Assembly: GCA_963924555.1 (NCBI GenBank)
Contig: OZ004584.1
Span: 8,121,001 to 8,185,000 of the forward strand
From: Crambe crambe
Taxonomy: Eukaryota; Porifera; Demospongiae; Poecilosclerida; Crambeidae
Reading direction: 5' to 3'
DNA length: 64,000 nt
The position numbers and the translations under genes are program-made. This document shows positions 1 to 9,850 of this stretch, in pieces. The notes under the pieces are model-generated. The model worked only from the letters and a program-made list of their open reading frames with translations. It searched no databases and was not told where the DNA came from. The stretch's first letter is position 1. Each line of letters begins with the position of its first letter.

Positions 1-346
1 CCAGCTGCGGTTGTTGTTTTTTTTTGCCCTTCTCCTCCTCACAAAAAATACGTCTGGCGCACGAGACTACCTTCTCCCTAGCCTACCTCCAATGCTAGTT
101 TAACTTGTGCACGCAACAAAAAAAGCTGTAGATATCTCACCAGTCTATTAAACTGTCAGGTGCTTGAGTGGTGAGAACATGACTCTGCATGAGTAGAGCA
201 TGTGCATGTGGAGTAGAGCACATGTGGTGCAAGTCTTTAACTTAGTGATTTCAAGAAACTCCATTTCTACAGTCATAACCATGATGTGCTCCTGTTAGTT
301 TTCCTCACAACATTTATCTTGATTGCTCTGATATTAACAACATTAG
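1..346 (+). other. Intron 1 remainder of the first CAP-Gly-kinase copy
   Basis: This stretch matches the first introns of the downstream copies (for example about 10270-10555), including the block around 140-345, and ends in a consensus AG acceptor at 345-346. No first exon is seen in it, so the first exon of this copy lies left of the window. I see no other gene here. Confidence 0.7.
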
Positions 347-1645
347 GAACAGCAGTACCGTGGACGTGGGAACAATGATGGAACTAGTGATGGTCTTTTC
401 GGAAATAGGTACTTCACTTGTGATGCTGGATGTGGTCTTTTTCTGTCTTTGGATGAGATAAAGCAACCACCTCCTGTTAGTGCAACGTCAAGTGGTGAGT
501 CACAAGATCGTATCTTAAAACTGGAGAGAGAACTGAGAGAGAAGACACAAGAAACTCACCACCTCCAGCAGCAGCTGAGGCAAGAAAGAGAACAAGTGAA
601 CAGATTTCAGGGGGAGATGAGGAGGAAGGACCAGGAGGTGAGGGAGGAGAGGGAGAGAGTGGTCAGACTGGACCAAGAGATTAGGAGGAAGGATGAAGAG
701 CTGCGACAAACTGTGACTAGATTTATGGTTGAGTTGCAGCATGTGAGGAACGAGTCAGAACAGTACCAACGTCAGTTCAGAGAGGAGCAGGTCCAACGAC
801 AAGAACTTGCAGGTCATATTGCCCAACTGAGGGGAGAGACAGTGAACCCTCAACTGCTGGATCTGTGGGAACTCCCTCGTGAAGATGTCCACATCTCACA
901 GACCCTATTGGGAACTGGTGGGTGGGGCTATGTGGCTCGAGGCACATTCCGAGGTGAGAAAGTGGCAGTGAAGTGTCTCCATCGAGAAATTCTCTCCCCA
1001 CAGAACGAGGGGAGGGTGAGACGTGAGATCAGCATCATGGCTCAGGTCCGCCATCCCAACCTCCTCCTCCTGATTGGAGCCGTCTTAACCACAGAAGGGG
1101 CAGGGCCTCTGATCGTCACTGAGCTACTGGACAGGTCCTTACGTTCTGCCTACCAAGATGGTGTGTTGGAGGAGAGAAGTAAAGTGCCCATCTTAAGGAA
1201 CGTGGCATCAGCCCTCACCTACCTCCACTCCCATCGCACCCCCATCATCCACAGAGATGTCAGCAGTGCCAACGTCCTCTTGGAGCATACAAGACCAGAA
1301 ATTCAATGGAAGGCCAAGCTTTCTGACTTTGGATCAGCCAACCTGAGTTACCTTGCCACCACCCCCTTTGAGGGAGCAGCTGTGTACTCTGCCCCTGAGG
1401 TGAGCACGGAAGACCGGAGCCGACAGACAGCCAAGATAGACGTGTACAGCTTTGGTGTGCTGGTGTGTGAGGTGGCTCTGTGTCGCTTCCCTCCTGACAG
1501 ACTCCAGTTCCCCTCCATGCTGAGAGACGTGCACCATGCTACTCCAGACATGTTCCCACTGGCACGAGACTGCACCAGCCATGCCCACCAAGACAGACCT
1601 GCAATGAGGCAAGTCCTGGAGAGAATCGACCAACTCAGAACCTGA
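347..1645 (+). CDS. CAP-Gly (C-terminal half)-coiled coil-TKL-like protein kinase, copy 1, last exon (partial gene)
   Basis: Second exon of the array family; the first exon lies off the left edge. It opens right after the acceptor AG at 345-346 in phase 0 and encodes 432 residues to the stop. In order: the second half of a CAP-Gly domain (GRGNNDGT, then RYFTCDAGCGLFLSL), a Ser/Thr-rich linker, a charged coiled coil with one copy of the 21-residue repeat, and a protein kinase domain. Kinase motifs seen are the glycine loop GTGGWG, the VAVK lysine, the HRD catalytic loop, DFG and APE. The catalytic loop reads HRDVSSAN. The protein should be cytoplasmic, since no signal peptide or membrane segment is visible. 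Catalytic residues are complete, so activity is expected; substrate unknown. The open frame suggests a functional gene. Confidence 0.85.
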   Translation, partial: EQQYRGRGNNDGTSDGLFGNRYFTCDAGCGLFLSLDEIKQPPPVSATSSGESQDRILKLERELREKTQETHHLQQQLRQEREQVNRFQGEMRRKDQEVREERERVVRLDQEIRRKDEELRQTVTRFMVELQHVRNESEQYQRQFREEQVQRQELAGHIAQLRGETVNPQLLDLWELPREDVHISQTLLGTGGWGYVARGTFRGEKVAVKCLHREILSPQNEGRVRREISIMAQVRHPNLLLLIGAVLTTEGAGPLIVTELLDRSLRSAYQDGVLEERSKVPILRNVASALTYLHSHRTPIIHRDVSSANVLLEHTRPEIQWKAKLSDFGSANLSYLATTPFEGAAVYSAPEVSTEDRSRQTAKIDVYSFGVLVCEVALCRFPPDRLQFPSMLRDVHHATPDMFPLARDCTSHAHQDRPAMRQVLERIDQLRT

Positions 1646-2393
1646 GATAAAAAACGGTTGTGTGTCGCTTATTATATTGGCGACCCTTACCATATTCACA
1701 AACTGATGACCCTTTACCTGTATTCATGATGATTAACCATGACTTGGAGTTTCTAATAGTGTTTGGACAGTTCAGATCTGACTGGTAGACTCAGATCATG
1801 AGGCAATGAGAAGATGTCCTTTCTCACTGGATATTTCTGTGGGGAGTGTCCATAGTGACCACTCTGGAGGATGGAGGAAAGGGGGCATACTCACAGAGAC
1901 AGGTACAGACAGACAAGCCCGAGTCCCAGAGAATTACTATGGCAATTTCATAGATCTCTGTCTAGTCCAATAATCACCACAAGGCAGTGAGATGAGGAAG
2001 ACTCTGATATGGAATACTTAATGAACTCCCTCCTACAGAACATGCCTCATGGCACCCAGCCCTCAAGTACGTATGAGCCCCCTTTAATTACTGTACTGTA
2101 ATCACTATGGAGATTGATGTATTGTCGAAGGTATTGTACATGGAGACTTCAAGATTCCATAGTTCCTTATAGTTTTAACTTTCCACTCCCTCCCCTCCCC
2201 TCCCTTCCCTCGGTCAGCATCATCAATAGCATATCATCCTATTAATAATTAATTCCTGCAATCTGATTGGTCAATTTGCAGTAAAGACTTCAACTTATCA
2301 TCACTAGACTCTGACTGCAGACCATGCCTAGTTTCTAGTTCCATAGCTTGTTCAACAGGTTCTTGGGCCTTGCAAATGAATCCGAGAATGTTC
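1646..2393. other. Intergenic segment duplicated downstream of copy A
   Basis: About 400 bases here (roughly 1790-2090) resemble 7760-8060, which lies in the same position behind another kinase copy. It is part of the duplicated unit. No convincing exon is seen. A CT-rich run occurs near 2185-2215. Confidence 0.5.
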
Positions 2394-3617
2394 CGTGGAC
2401 TTGGGGACCTATACAGGAATAAGTACTTTACTTGTGATATACTCTTTCTGTCTTTGGCTGAAATTGAGCAACCAACTTCAAGTGGTGAGTCACAAGATCG
2501 TGTGTCACAACTGGAGAGAAAACTGAGAGAGAAGACAACCACCTCCACCAGCAGCTGAGCCAAGAAAGAGAACAGGTAAACAGACTGCAGGGGGAGGTGT
2601 GGAGGAAGGACCAAGAGATTAGGAGGAAGGATGAAGAACTGCGACAAACCGTGACTAGATTTGAAGATCAGCTGAGAGGACAAAGAGAGCATCATGTGAT
2701 TGAGTTGCAGCATATGAGGAGCGAGTAAGAACAGTACCAACGTCAGTTCAGAGAGGAGCGGGTCCAACGACAGGAACTTGCAGGTCATATTGCCCAACTA
2801 AGGGGAGAGACAGTGACCCCTCAACTGCTGGATCTGTGGGTACTCCCTCGTGAAGATGTCCACATCTCACAGACCCTATTAGGAACTGGTGGGTGGGGCT
2901 ACGTGGCCCGAGGCACATTCCGAGGTGAGAAAGTGGCAGTGAAGTGTCTCCATCGAGAAATCCTCTCCCCACAGAACGAGGGGAGGGTGAGACGTGAGAT
3001 CAGCATCGTGGCTCAGATCCGCCATCCCAACATACTCCTCCTGATTGGAGCTGTCTTAACCACAGAAGGGGCGGGGCCTTTGATTATCACTGAGCTACTG
3101 GACAGGTCCTTACGTTCTGCCTACCAAGATGGCGTGTTGGAGGAGAGAAGTAAAGTACCCCATCTTAAGGAACGTGGCATCAGCCCTCACCTACCTCCAC
3201 TCCCATCACACCCCCATCATCCACAGAGATGTTAGCAGTGCCAATGTCCTCTTGGAGCATACAAGACCAGAAATTCAATGGAAGGCCAAGCTTTCTGACT
3301 TTGGATCAGCCAACCTGAGTCACCTTGCCACCACCCCCTTCGAGGGAGCAGCTGTGTACTCTGCCCCTGAGGTGAGCACGGAAGACCGGAGCTGACAGAC
3401 AGCCAAGATAAACATATACAGTTTTGGTGTGCTGGTGTGTGAGGTGGCTCTGTGTCGCTTCCCTCCTGACAGACTCCAGTTCCCCTCCATGCTGAGAGAT
3501 GTGCACCATGCTACTCCAGACATGTTCCCACTGGCACGAGACTGTACCAGTCACGCCCACCAAGACAGACCTGCAATGAAGCAAGTCCTGGAGAGAATCG
3601 ACCAACTTGGAAACTGA
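2394..3617 (+). pseudogene. CAP-Gly-coiled coil-kinase, copy 2, pseudogene
   Basis: Clearly homologous over its length to the other kinase exons but not translatable. The CAP-Gly half is shortened (NKYFTCD remains). About 10 bases are missing near 2544 relative to copy 1, shifting the frame. There is an in-frame TAA at 2726, one extra C in the run near 3157-3160, and a TGA at 3393 where other copies have CGA. No CAP-Gly first exon is found upstream. The kinase motifs (GTGGWG, VAVK, HRD, DFG) are still readable in pieces, so decay is recent or slowed by gene conversion. Confidence 0.85.
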
Positions 3618-4352
3618 ATGGCAGCAGTAGCTTTATGTCACATTGGCCTCTTATATGTCCACTCAGAACTGTAAGGAACTTACTATAGTTATTCTCTATT
3701 TTAAATTATTGCCTTAGATCATGAAATTTCGTGGCTAATCTAATTAAAATTTGTGACGTGTGCGTGTGTAAGAAAGTTGAATCACTGAGTCACCAAAAGC
3801 TGCATTTTCGGAAAAGCATAAAATTAGAATTGGCATAGCTAGCTATAGGTAGAATAAAAGGAATAATATGCACTGGCCAATGTATAATTCCCTTCTATAG
3901 GCCACATCAACTTAATTACTTGTTTATCATCCCCTCCCTCTCCTAATTTTTGCTCTTCTGGACTTTTAATTTTATTTCTACTGAGCATGTGCATGGTGTA
4001 CTTTACTTGAAATTTAGGCGTGATTTTCAGTATAATTTCAGTTTTATGTCTTCATAATGATATGGAAACCAATAAAAAAATAAAAGCCTCAGAAATGGCT
4101 TCAAACTCTAGGCTCTAGCCTAGTACCAGATTTGAAGGATTAGAATCAGATCCCTATAATTATTAGACTATACCCTTGTTCCTCCAGGTAGCTCGTAGTC
4201 GTAGAGGCATCATATGCTGTATGGCCACATCAAATTAATTACTTGTTTATCATGGACAGCACAATGTGTTTGAATAATGCTCCAGGAAGCACCAAATTAC
4301 ATATTTGCACTTGGAGGACGAGCCACGCCCTAGTTACGTAGGGTAGCACTAG
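3618..4352. other. Intergenic, AT-rich, with a locally repeated motif
   Basis: No gene is recognised. A block near 3898-3932 (ggccacatca...ttacttgtttatcat) recurs at about 4218-4250, suggesting a short local duplication. The last nine bases (4344-4352) form the left flank repeat of the palindromic element that follows. Confidence 0.45.
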
Positions 4353-4803
4353 GCGATTTTTTAATTTGGGCTCAGTTTGGGGGTCAAAGGTCAACCAATT
4401 GTATGCGCATGCGCTAAGAACTTAGAAAAATTACCTGCCTGAAAAATAAATTCTTGTCTGGGGGGTGAAGGTCACTTTAACAAGTATCTCTGGTGACAAC
4501 TGCATCTGTTGAACTTATGTAACGCTACTTTCTTGTTTTGCAAGCCTTCGGTTTGCAGTAAACCATTCGTGACCTTTGACCCCAGTATGTGCTGACAGCA
4601 AGTTTCAAGTTTCTGCTTCGGATCTAAAGCTTTCTGAGACTGGAAACAGAGAAAGAAGGTGGCGAAGAGTCAATCCTGTAGCTTATGGACTCAGAGACAA
4701 GAATTTATTTTCAGGCAAGAAATTTTTCTTAAGTTCTTAGCGCATGCGCATACAATTGGTTGACCTTTGACCCCCAAACTGAGCCCAAATTAAAAAATCG
4801 CTA
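4353..4803. mobile_element. Palindromic MITE-like element with about 110-base inverted termini
   Basis: The left terminus from 4353 (GCGATTTTTTAATTTGGGC) is matched in reverse complement by the right terminus ending at 4801, and pairing continues for about 110 bases. The nine bases tagcactag flank both sides (4344-4352 and 4804-4812, with two extra bases on the right), consistent with a target-site duplication. No ORF is inside, so it is non-autonomous. It ends only about 16 bases before the start codon of kinase copy A and so forms that gene's upstream region. Both termini carry an NRF1-like TGCGCATGCGC motif. Confidence 0.75.
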
Positions 4804-4819
4804 TAGCACTAGGCCTATA

Positions 4820-7591
4820 ATGCAGGCTGCTCATTCTTACATACTGTTGAAAGATAAAGATAATTCTTGTCATCGTGGAAGGCTATTAAAATTGCGAAGC
4901 GATGGTTCCTACAGTCACCATCGACACAGCCGTTTAGCACTTCCTCTTGGCATACGTTGTAGTGCTGATGAGGTGGCTGCACTGAGTGAGGAAGAGTGTG
5001 TGCTTCTGGATGGCATTGACTCTGAAGCTGACCGCTACACAGTCTACAGCACTCCAGGGAAGCTGAAGTGGGGGTGTGGTCTCAAGGTGGGAGACACTGT
5101 TTTGGCTCAATTACCTCGTAGGAGTGGGCGTGGCACCTCTAGTCGACAGTACATAACTTCCATCATTAGGTGGTGCGGCCAGACTCAGTATGGTTGCCAC
5201 ATATATGGAGTGGAGATCACAGTTAGTAGTCGCAATTCTGTGTGTGGAGTACTTGTATTCAAAACTATGACAGTATGAATAGTCTCGCGTAGCCAGACCC
5301 TTTTTATATCAGGAAAGAATTGGTCTGGCTACGCGAGACTAAGTATGAAGGCCTAACTTGAGAAAATATTTCAGCTAACGGGTGACCAGGGCTGTATCCA
5401 AGGCTGCCCCAGACCCCTCCACCCTTTACTAGCTCAGGAGGGGAAAGGGTGTGGTAAACTTTACATAGCAGAGTAGTCAGCTCACAAAGGGCATATACAG
5501 CTATTACAGCTAAAAGTCACCAAAAAAAAATTCTTCATTAACTTTGATAAATTCTTTAGTAATAGAGTTTATATATGTGACAGTCGAGGGTAGAAATCAA
5601 ACTTTATTCACGTTTTAGTCAAACTTTCCTTTTATCATGACTGATGCTTTACAATAGAATTTTCTGCCTTTCGAACTTTTTTTTTCGAAAGTAGAAAGCG
5701 TGAATAAAGTTTGATTTCTACCCTCGACTGTCACATATGTAATGTATAATTGTATAATGCTGACTAGCTGGTTTACCTCACATGGCAGCAAAAAAGTGGG
5801 GGGGGGGGGGGGGGCATTATATATTAGAGTAAAAAAGTGGGGGCCCATGGCCCCCCCGGCCCCCCCTTTTCCTCCGCCTATGCACTATTAGCTGGGTTTA
5901 TAATATGATCCTTGAGTTGGTAAAGGTTTACTATGCTTTCTGACTTTGTCACTACAATATGCATTATCCTTCGGTGGAAACCAATGAACTGAGCACGTCT
6001 AGGGTCTGCCTCAAAACAGAAGAAGAGGTATAGCTAGTTAGTTAGCCACCACTGCACATGCACCATCCATAACTATAATGTCATGCTTCTCATGTCACGT
6101 TGTGAGTAATCATAGTGAGAGATAGATAGCTAGCTAGGAACTCTGTTGAAACTATTAGAAATCCCCACTGATACGGCCCAGCTAGGGAACTGAAGACACA
6201 AATAAATTATTGTATATGTGGCTCTGGATTCATTCTTTTTCATATTATAGGACCAGAAATATCGTGGATATGGGGATAATGATGGCACATATGAATCATG
6301 GAGACTTCAAAAAAAGTACTTCATTTGTGAGGATAAATGTGGTCTTTTTCTGACACTAGATAAGTTGAAGCAACCTCCTGTTAATGTTATGTCAAGTGGT
6401 GAGTTACAAGATCGTATCTCACAACTGGAGAGAGAACTGAAAGTGAAGACACAAGAAAATGACCACCTCCAGCAGCAGCTGAGGCAAGAAAGAGAACAGG
6501 TGAACAAACTGCAAGAACAAGTGAGATGGAAAGTACAAGGAGGAGAGGCATCTGAAGCAGTAGTCAGGCTGCAGGAGGAGATAAGAATGAAGGATGAAGA
6601 ACTGCGACAAACTGTGACTAGATTTGAAGATCAGCTGAGAGGACAGAGAGAGCGTCATGTGGTCGAGTTGCAGTGTGCGAGAAATGAGTCGGAACAGTAC
6701 CAACGTCAGTTCAGAGAAGAGCAGGTCCAACGACAGAAACTTGCAGATCGTATTGAAGGAGTAATTGCCCAACTGAAGGGGGAGACAGTGATCCCTCAAC
6801 CACTGGATCTGTGGGAGCTCCCTCGTGAGGATGTCCACATCTCACAAACCATATTAGGAACTGGTGGGTGGGGCTATGTGGCTCGAGGCACATTCCGAGG
6901 TGAGGAAGTGGCAGTGAAGTGTCTCCATCGAGAAATCCTCTCCCCACAGAACGAGGGGAGGGTGAGACGTGAGATCAGCATCATGGCTCAGGTCCGCCAT
7001 CCCAACCTCCTCCTCCTGATTGGAGCTGTCTTAACCACAGAAGGGGAGGGGCCTTTGATCATCACTGAGCTACTGGACAGGTCCTTACGTTCTGCCTACC
7101 AAGATGGTGTGTTGGAGGAGAGAAGTAAAGTGCCCATCTTAAGGAACGTGGCATCAGCCCTCACCTACCTCCACTCCCACCGCACCCCCATCATCCACAG
7201 AGATGTCAGCAGTACCAATGTCCTTTTGGAGCATACAAGACCAGAAATTCAGTGGAAGGCCAAGCTTTCTGACTTTGGATCGGCCAACCTGAGTCACCTT
7301 GCCACCACTCCAGCTGAGGGAGCAGCTATGTACTCTGCCCCTGAGGTGAGTAAGGAAGACCGAAGCCAACAGACAGCCAAGATAGACGTGTACAGCTTTG
7401 GTGTGCTGGTGTGTGAGATGGCTCTGTGTCGCTTCCCTCCTGACAGACTCCAGTTCCCCTCCATGCTGAGAGACGTGCACCATGCTACTCCAGACATGTT
7501 CCCACTGGCACGAGACTGCACCAGTCATGCCCACCAAGACAGACCTGCAATGAGGCAAGTCCTGGAGAGAATCGACCAACTCGGAAACTGA
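4820..7591 (+). CDS. CYLD-like CAP-Gly-coiled coil-TKL-like kinase, copy A (2 exons)
   Basis: Exons 4820-5221 and 6251-7591, joined in phase 0 (donor GTTAGT, acceptor ATTATAG), giving about 580 residues. Exon 1 holds an N-terminal region resembling the N terminus of CYLD (HSYILLKDKD, then DEVAALSEEEC) and the first half of a CAP-Gly domain (KVGDTVLAQL, then SIIRWCG and YGVEIT). Exon 2 completes it (GDNDGTYE, KYFICEDKCGLFLTL), then a coiled coil with one degenerate 21-residue repeat and an intact kinase (loop near residue 337, VAVK Lys near 357, HRD near 449, DFG near 475). The intron is about 1 kb against about 270-310 in the sisters because of palindromic insertions. The start ATG at 4820 aligns close to the start of the other copies, but the usual 5' flank is replaced by a MITE. 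Confidence 0.82.
5280..5342. mobile_element. Short hAT-like foldback MITE
   Basis: A 63-base hairpin: AGTCTCGCGTAGCCAGACC on the left and its reverse complement on the right, with a short spacer. Both flanks carry the eight bases AGTATGAA, the duplication length typical of hAT transposons. It sits in the first intron of kinase copy A, just after the donor. A partial relative (TAGTCTCGCGAGCCAGAC) lies at about 54702-54720 in SF3B1 intron 1. Confidence 0.7.
5573..5738. mobile_element. Foldback MITE-like element with about 40-base inverted termini
   Basis: Left arm 5573-5612 and right arm about 5699-5738 are near-perfect reverse complements (core GACAGTCGAGGGTAGAAATC). A second nested stem (CTTTCGAA/TTCGAAAG) lies in the centre. 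No ORF. It lies in the first intron of kinase copy A and helps explain its length. A G-run of about 17 bases at 5799-5815 lies just beyond. Confidence 0.7.
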
Positions 7592-8582
7592 GATAAGAAG
7601 CAATTGTACTGACTATTCGAATTTAGTAGTTAGTGCTTGTGTGCGTGTGTTGTGATGTACATGCTTGATGACCCTACCCATTCCTGTATTCAGTCATGAA
7701 TGAATATTTCTGCAGTCAGAACCAAATTTAATGGCTAATTGATTACGAGTTTCATGTTCACGTAACATCATGTGTGGAGATGTCTCACTGGATATTTTCT
7801 GTGGGTAGTTTCCATGGTGACCACTTTGATCCAGACATCAACTTCAGAGAAAGGGGGCATACTCAAAGAGACAGGTATAGACAGTCCCAGTCTAGATCCA
7901 GGAATAATTGCCATTCATAGATCTCTGTCTGGTTCAATAACTAGCTACCTCAAGGCAGTTCTCAAAGGTGACAAGGAAACCCCTTAAACCCCTCCCGCAG
8001 AACATGCCTCATGGCACCCAGCCATCAATGCAAGTATCAAGCCCCTTCGAGGTTGTGGAGATTAATGTATGGCTGAAGGTATTGCTACCTTCTCCCTCAT
8101 CAAGCCTGGACGAATAATCCTTGCTGGCACCTCAGGTGTGCACTAATAAACTCCTCCCCATCTCTTCCTGGGTGTACTGGAATATGTCTCTTCATGATCG
8201 GGCTTTGTGATTGGTGCAGTTGGGAAGGTAGTGGAGGACGTGGAGGGGATTCCCAGAGAGGAGGACATTACTCAATCGTTTGTACTCTGCCCTCACTCGA
8301 CTGCCACACCCCATCCCACATTGGGTGTTCTTCAAGGCCCTCTCCTGTTTCAGAATAGCCTCAGGTCTGGCAAAGGCCTCCGAATAATCAATGGGGACCT
8401 AGCCTTTCTTTTGGAGGTATACTTTGTTGCTCTTTCGGAGTACTACATGTTATGGTAATATGTACCTATTGGATGTATAAACATCAGGTTAACTTTCACT
8501 AATACCATAGATTATGTTATTGTTATGGTCTAGTGCATGACTGAGCATGGTCATGATTGTTGTGGGAGTGGCATGTGAACTA
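7592..8582. other. Intergenic segment of the duplicated unit
   Basis: About 7760-8060 resembles 1790-2090 behind copy 1. A short open stretch at about 8195-8320 reads like possible coding sequence, but I recognise no family and no splice frame. It may be a remnant of another duplicated gene. No confident gene is called. Confidence 0.4.
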
Positions 8583-9005
8583 ATGGCTGAAAAGAATAGT
8601 AGACCTCATTCTTATATATTATTGAGAGAGAAAGATCGCTGTTCTCGTGGATGTCTATTAGAATTGCAAAGTGATGGTTCCTACTTCCGCCATTCCCATG
8701 TATACGTCTTTCCTCATGGTCCTCCTCTTCGTTGTACTATTGATGAGGTGGCTGCACTGAGTGAGGAAGAGTGTGTGGTTCTGGATGGCATTGACTATGC
8801 TGCTCACCGCTACACAGTCTACAGCACTCCAGGGAAGCTGAAGTGGGGGTGTGGTCTCAAGGTAGGGGACACTATTTTGGCACGACTACCTGGTAGGAAT
8901 GGGCATGGCTCCTCTGGTGGTGGACAGCAGCACCACACAACTGCCATCATTAGGTGGTATGGGGAGACTGAAGGTGATGATCACAGATTTGGAGTGGAGA
9001 TCACA
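8583..9005 (+). pseudogene. Orphan CAP-Gly first exon, copy B
   Basis: An intact 141-codon first exon of the array family: HSYILLREKD, DEVAALSEEEC, KLKWGCGLKVGDTILARL, then AIIRWYG and FGVEIT, ending at a good donor (gtatgt at 9006). No kinase exon follows. Within about 75 bases the sequence changes to acyl-CoA dehydrogenase remnants, and the next kinase exon belongs to copy C, which has its own first exon. It could be spliced past copy C's first exon into copy C's second exon (phases match), but a half-gene left by unequal exchange is simpler. An in-frame upstream ATG exists here and not in most copies, so the start could be a few codons earlier. Confidence 0.65.
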
Positions 9006-9078
9006 GTATGTATGACTGTTAGCTATAGTTGTCTGTCCTGTCCTGATATTGTAGCAAACAGTGAGGATGGATGTGTCG

Positions 9079-9740
9079 GAGTCCAGGATGGAGATTGACC
9101 GATGTCGTCTTCTCGACCTCAAGGCCGCCCACACCATTGATTGCAATGGAACCAAAGTCGGTGTGTCATTTGTATGCTCATGGGGGTGTGGTCAGCTGCT
9201 CTTTATTGATTGCTGTATTTGGTTTGTTTTTTCAGATTGCCGCTATCAAAGTTTGTCACTGGAATGGCCTGCAAAGTCATTGACGGAGCTATTCAGGTAA
9301 GTCATGTACCCTCCAAATAATGCACACCTTGGAATCATGTGAACACTTAGCTAATTACTACTGTGAAACTGATAAAGAATATCCTCTCAATCTAAAATAC
9401 TTTTTGAGTCCTTCTTTGAGTACTTTTGCCCGGATGTTCCTTCTTCAAATTCTTTTCACATTTCTTACAAAATAACCTCCAAAAGAGGACAACCTCTCCG
9501 AAGGGTCCCAAGTGTGTCCATTCTTTGGAGGACAGGTGACATTATAATGTTGCATTCTTAACTGCCACTCCTCTAAAGCACAATCAAATGACTCATGACT
9601 CATTATTGCAGGTGTTTGTGTCAGGACACGCCCCTGGCCCACATGTATGCAGGGGCATGTAGCCTGCGAATCGCTGACGGTCCAGATGTGGTCCACATGC
9701 TAAGATGGAGCTAAAAGAACAGCTCCAGTCCAAACTGTAG
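9079..9740 (+). pseudogene. Acyl-CoA dehydrogenase (ACAD10/11-type) 3' remnant, copy i
   Basis: Three exon-like blocks. 9079-9160 reads MEIDRCRLLDLKAAHTIDC, the helix region near the ACAD C terminus. 9236-9296 follows a TTCAG acceptor and reads IAAIKV, then MACKVIDGAIQ after an extra base shifts the frame. 9612-9740 follows GCAG and in one frame reads AHMYAGACSLRIADGPDVVH and ends QLQSKL-stop, the family's last exon. The catalytic core is absent, so this is a broken fragment carried by the duplicated unit. Its stop lies about 110 bases before the start of kinase copy C. Confidence 0.75.
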
Positions 9741-9850
9741 AAGGATCTTCTTCTCATGCAAAATTGTTGTTTGTTATTGATGTTGTGCATATTGTTGTCT
9801 ATTGCTGAGTGGGTGTGGTCATCATTGTTGTGGGAGTGGCTTGTGGACTA

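Noticed and set aside
8207-8458. 83-codon plus-strand frame starting MIGAVGKVVEDVEG
   Set aside because: No recognised family, no splice context and no counterpart behind copy 1; kept only as a note in the intergenic entry.
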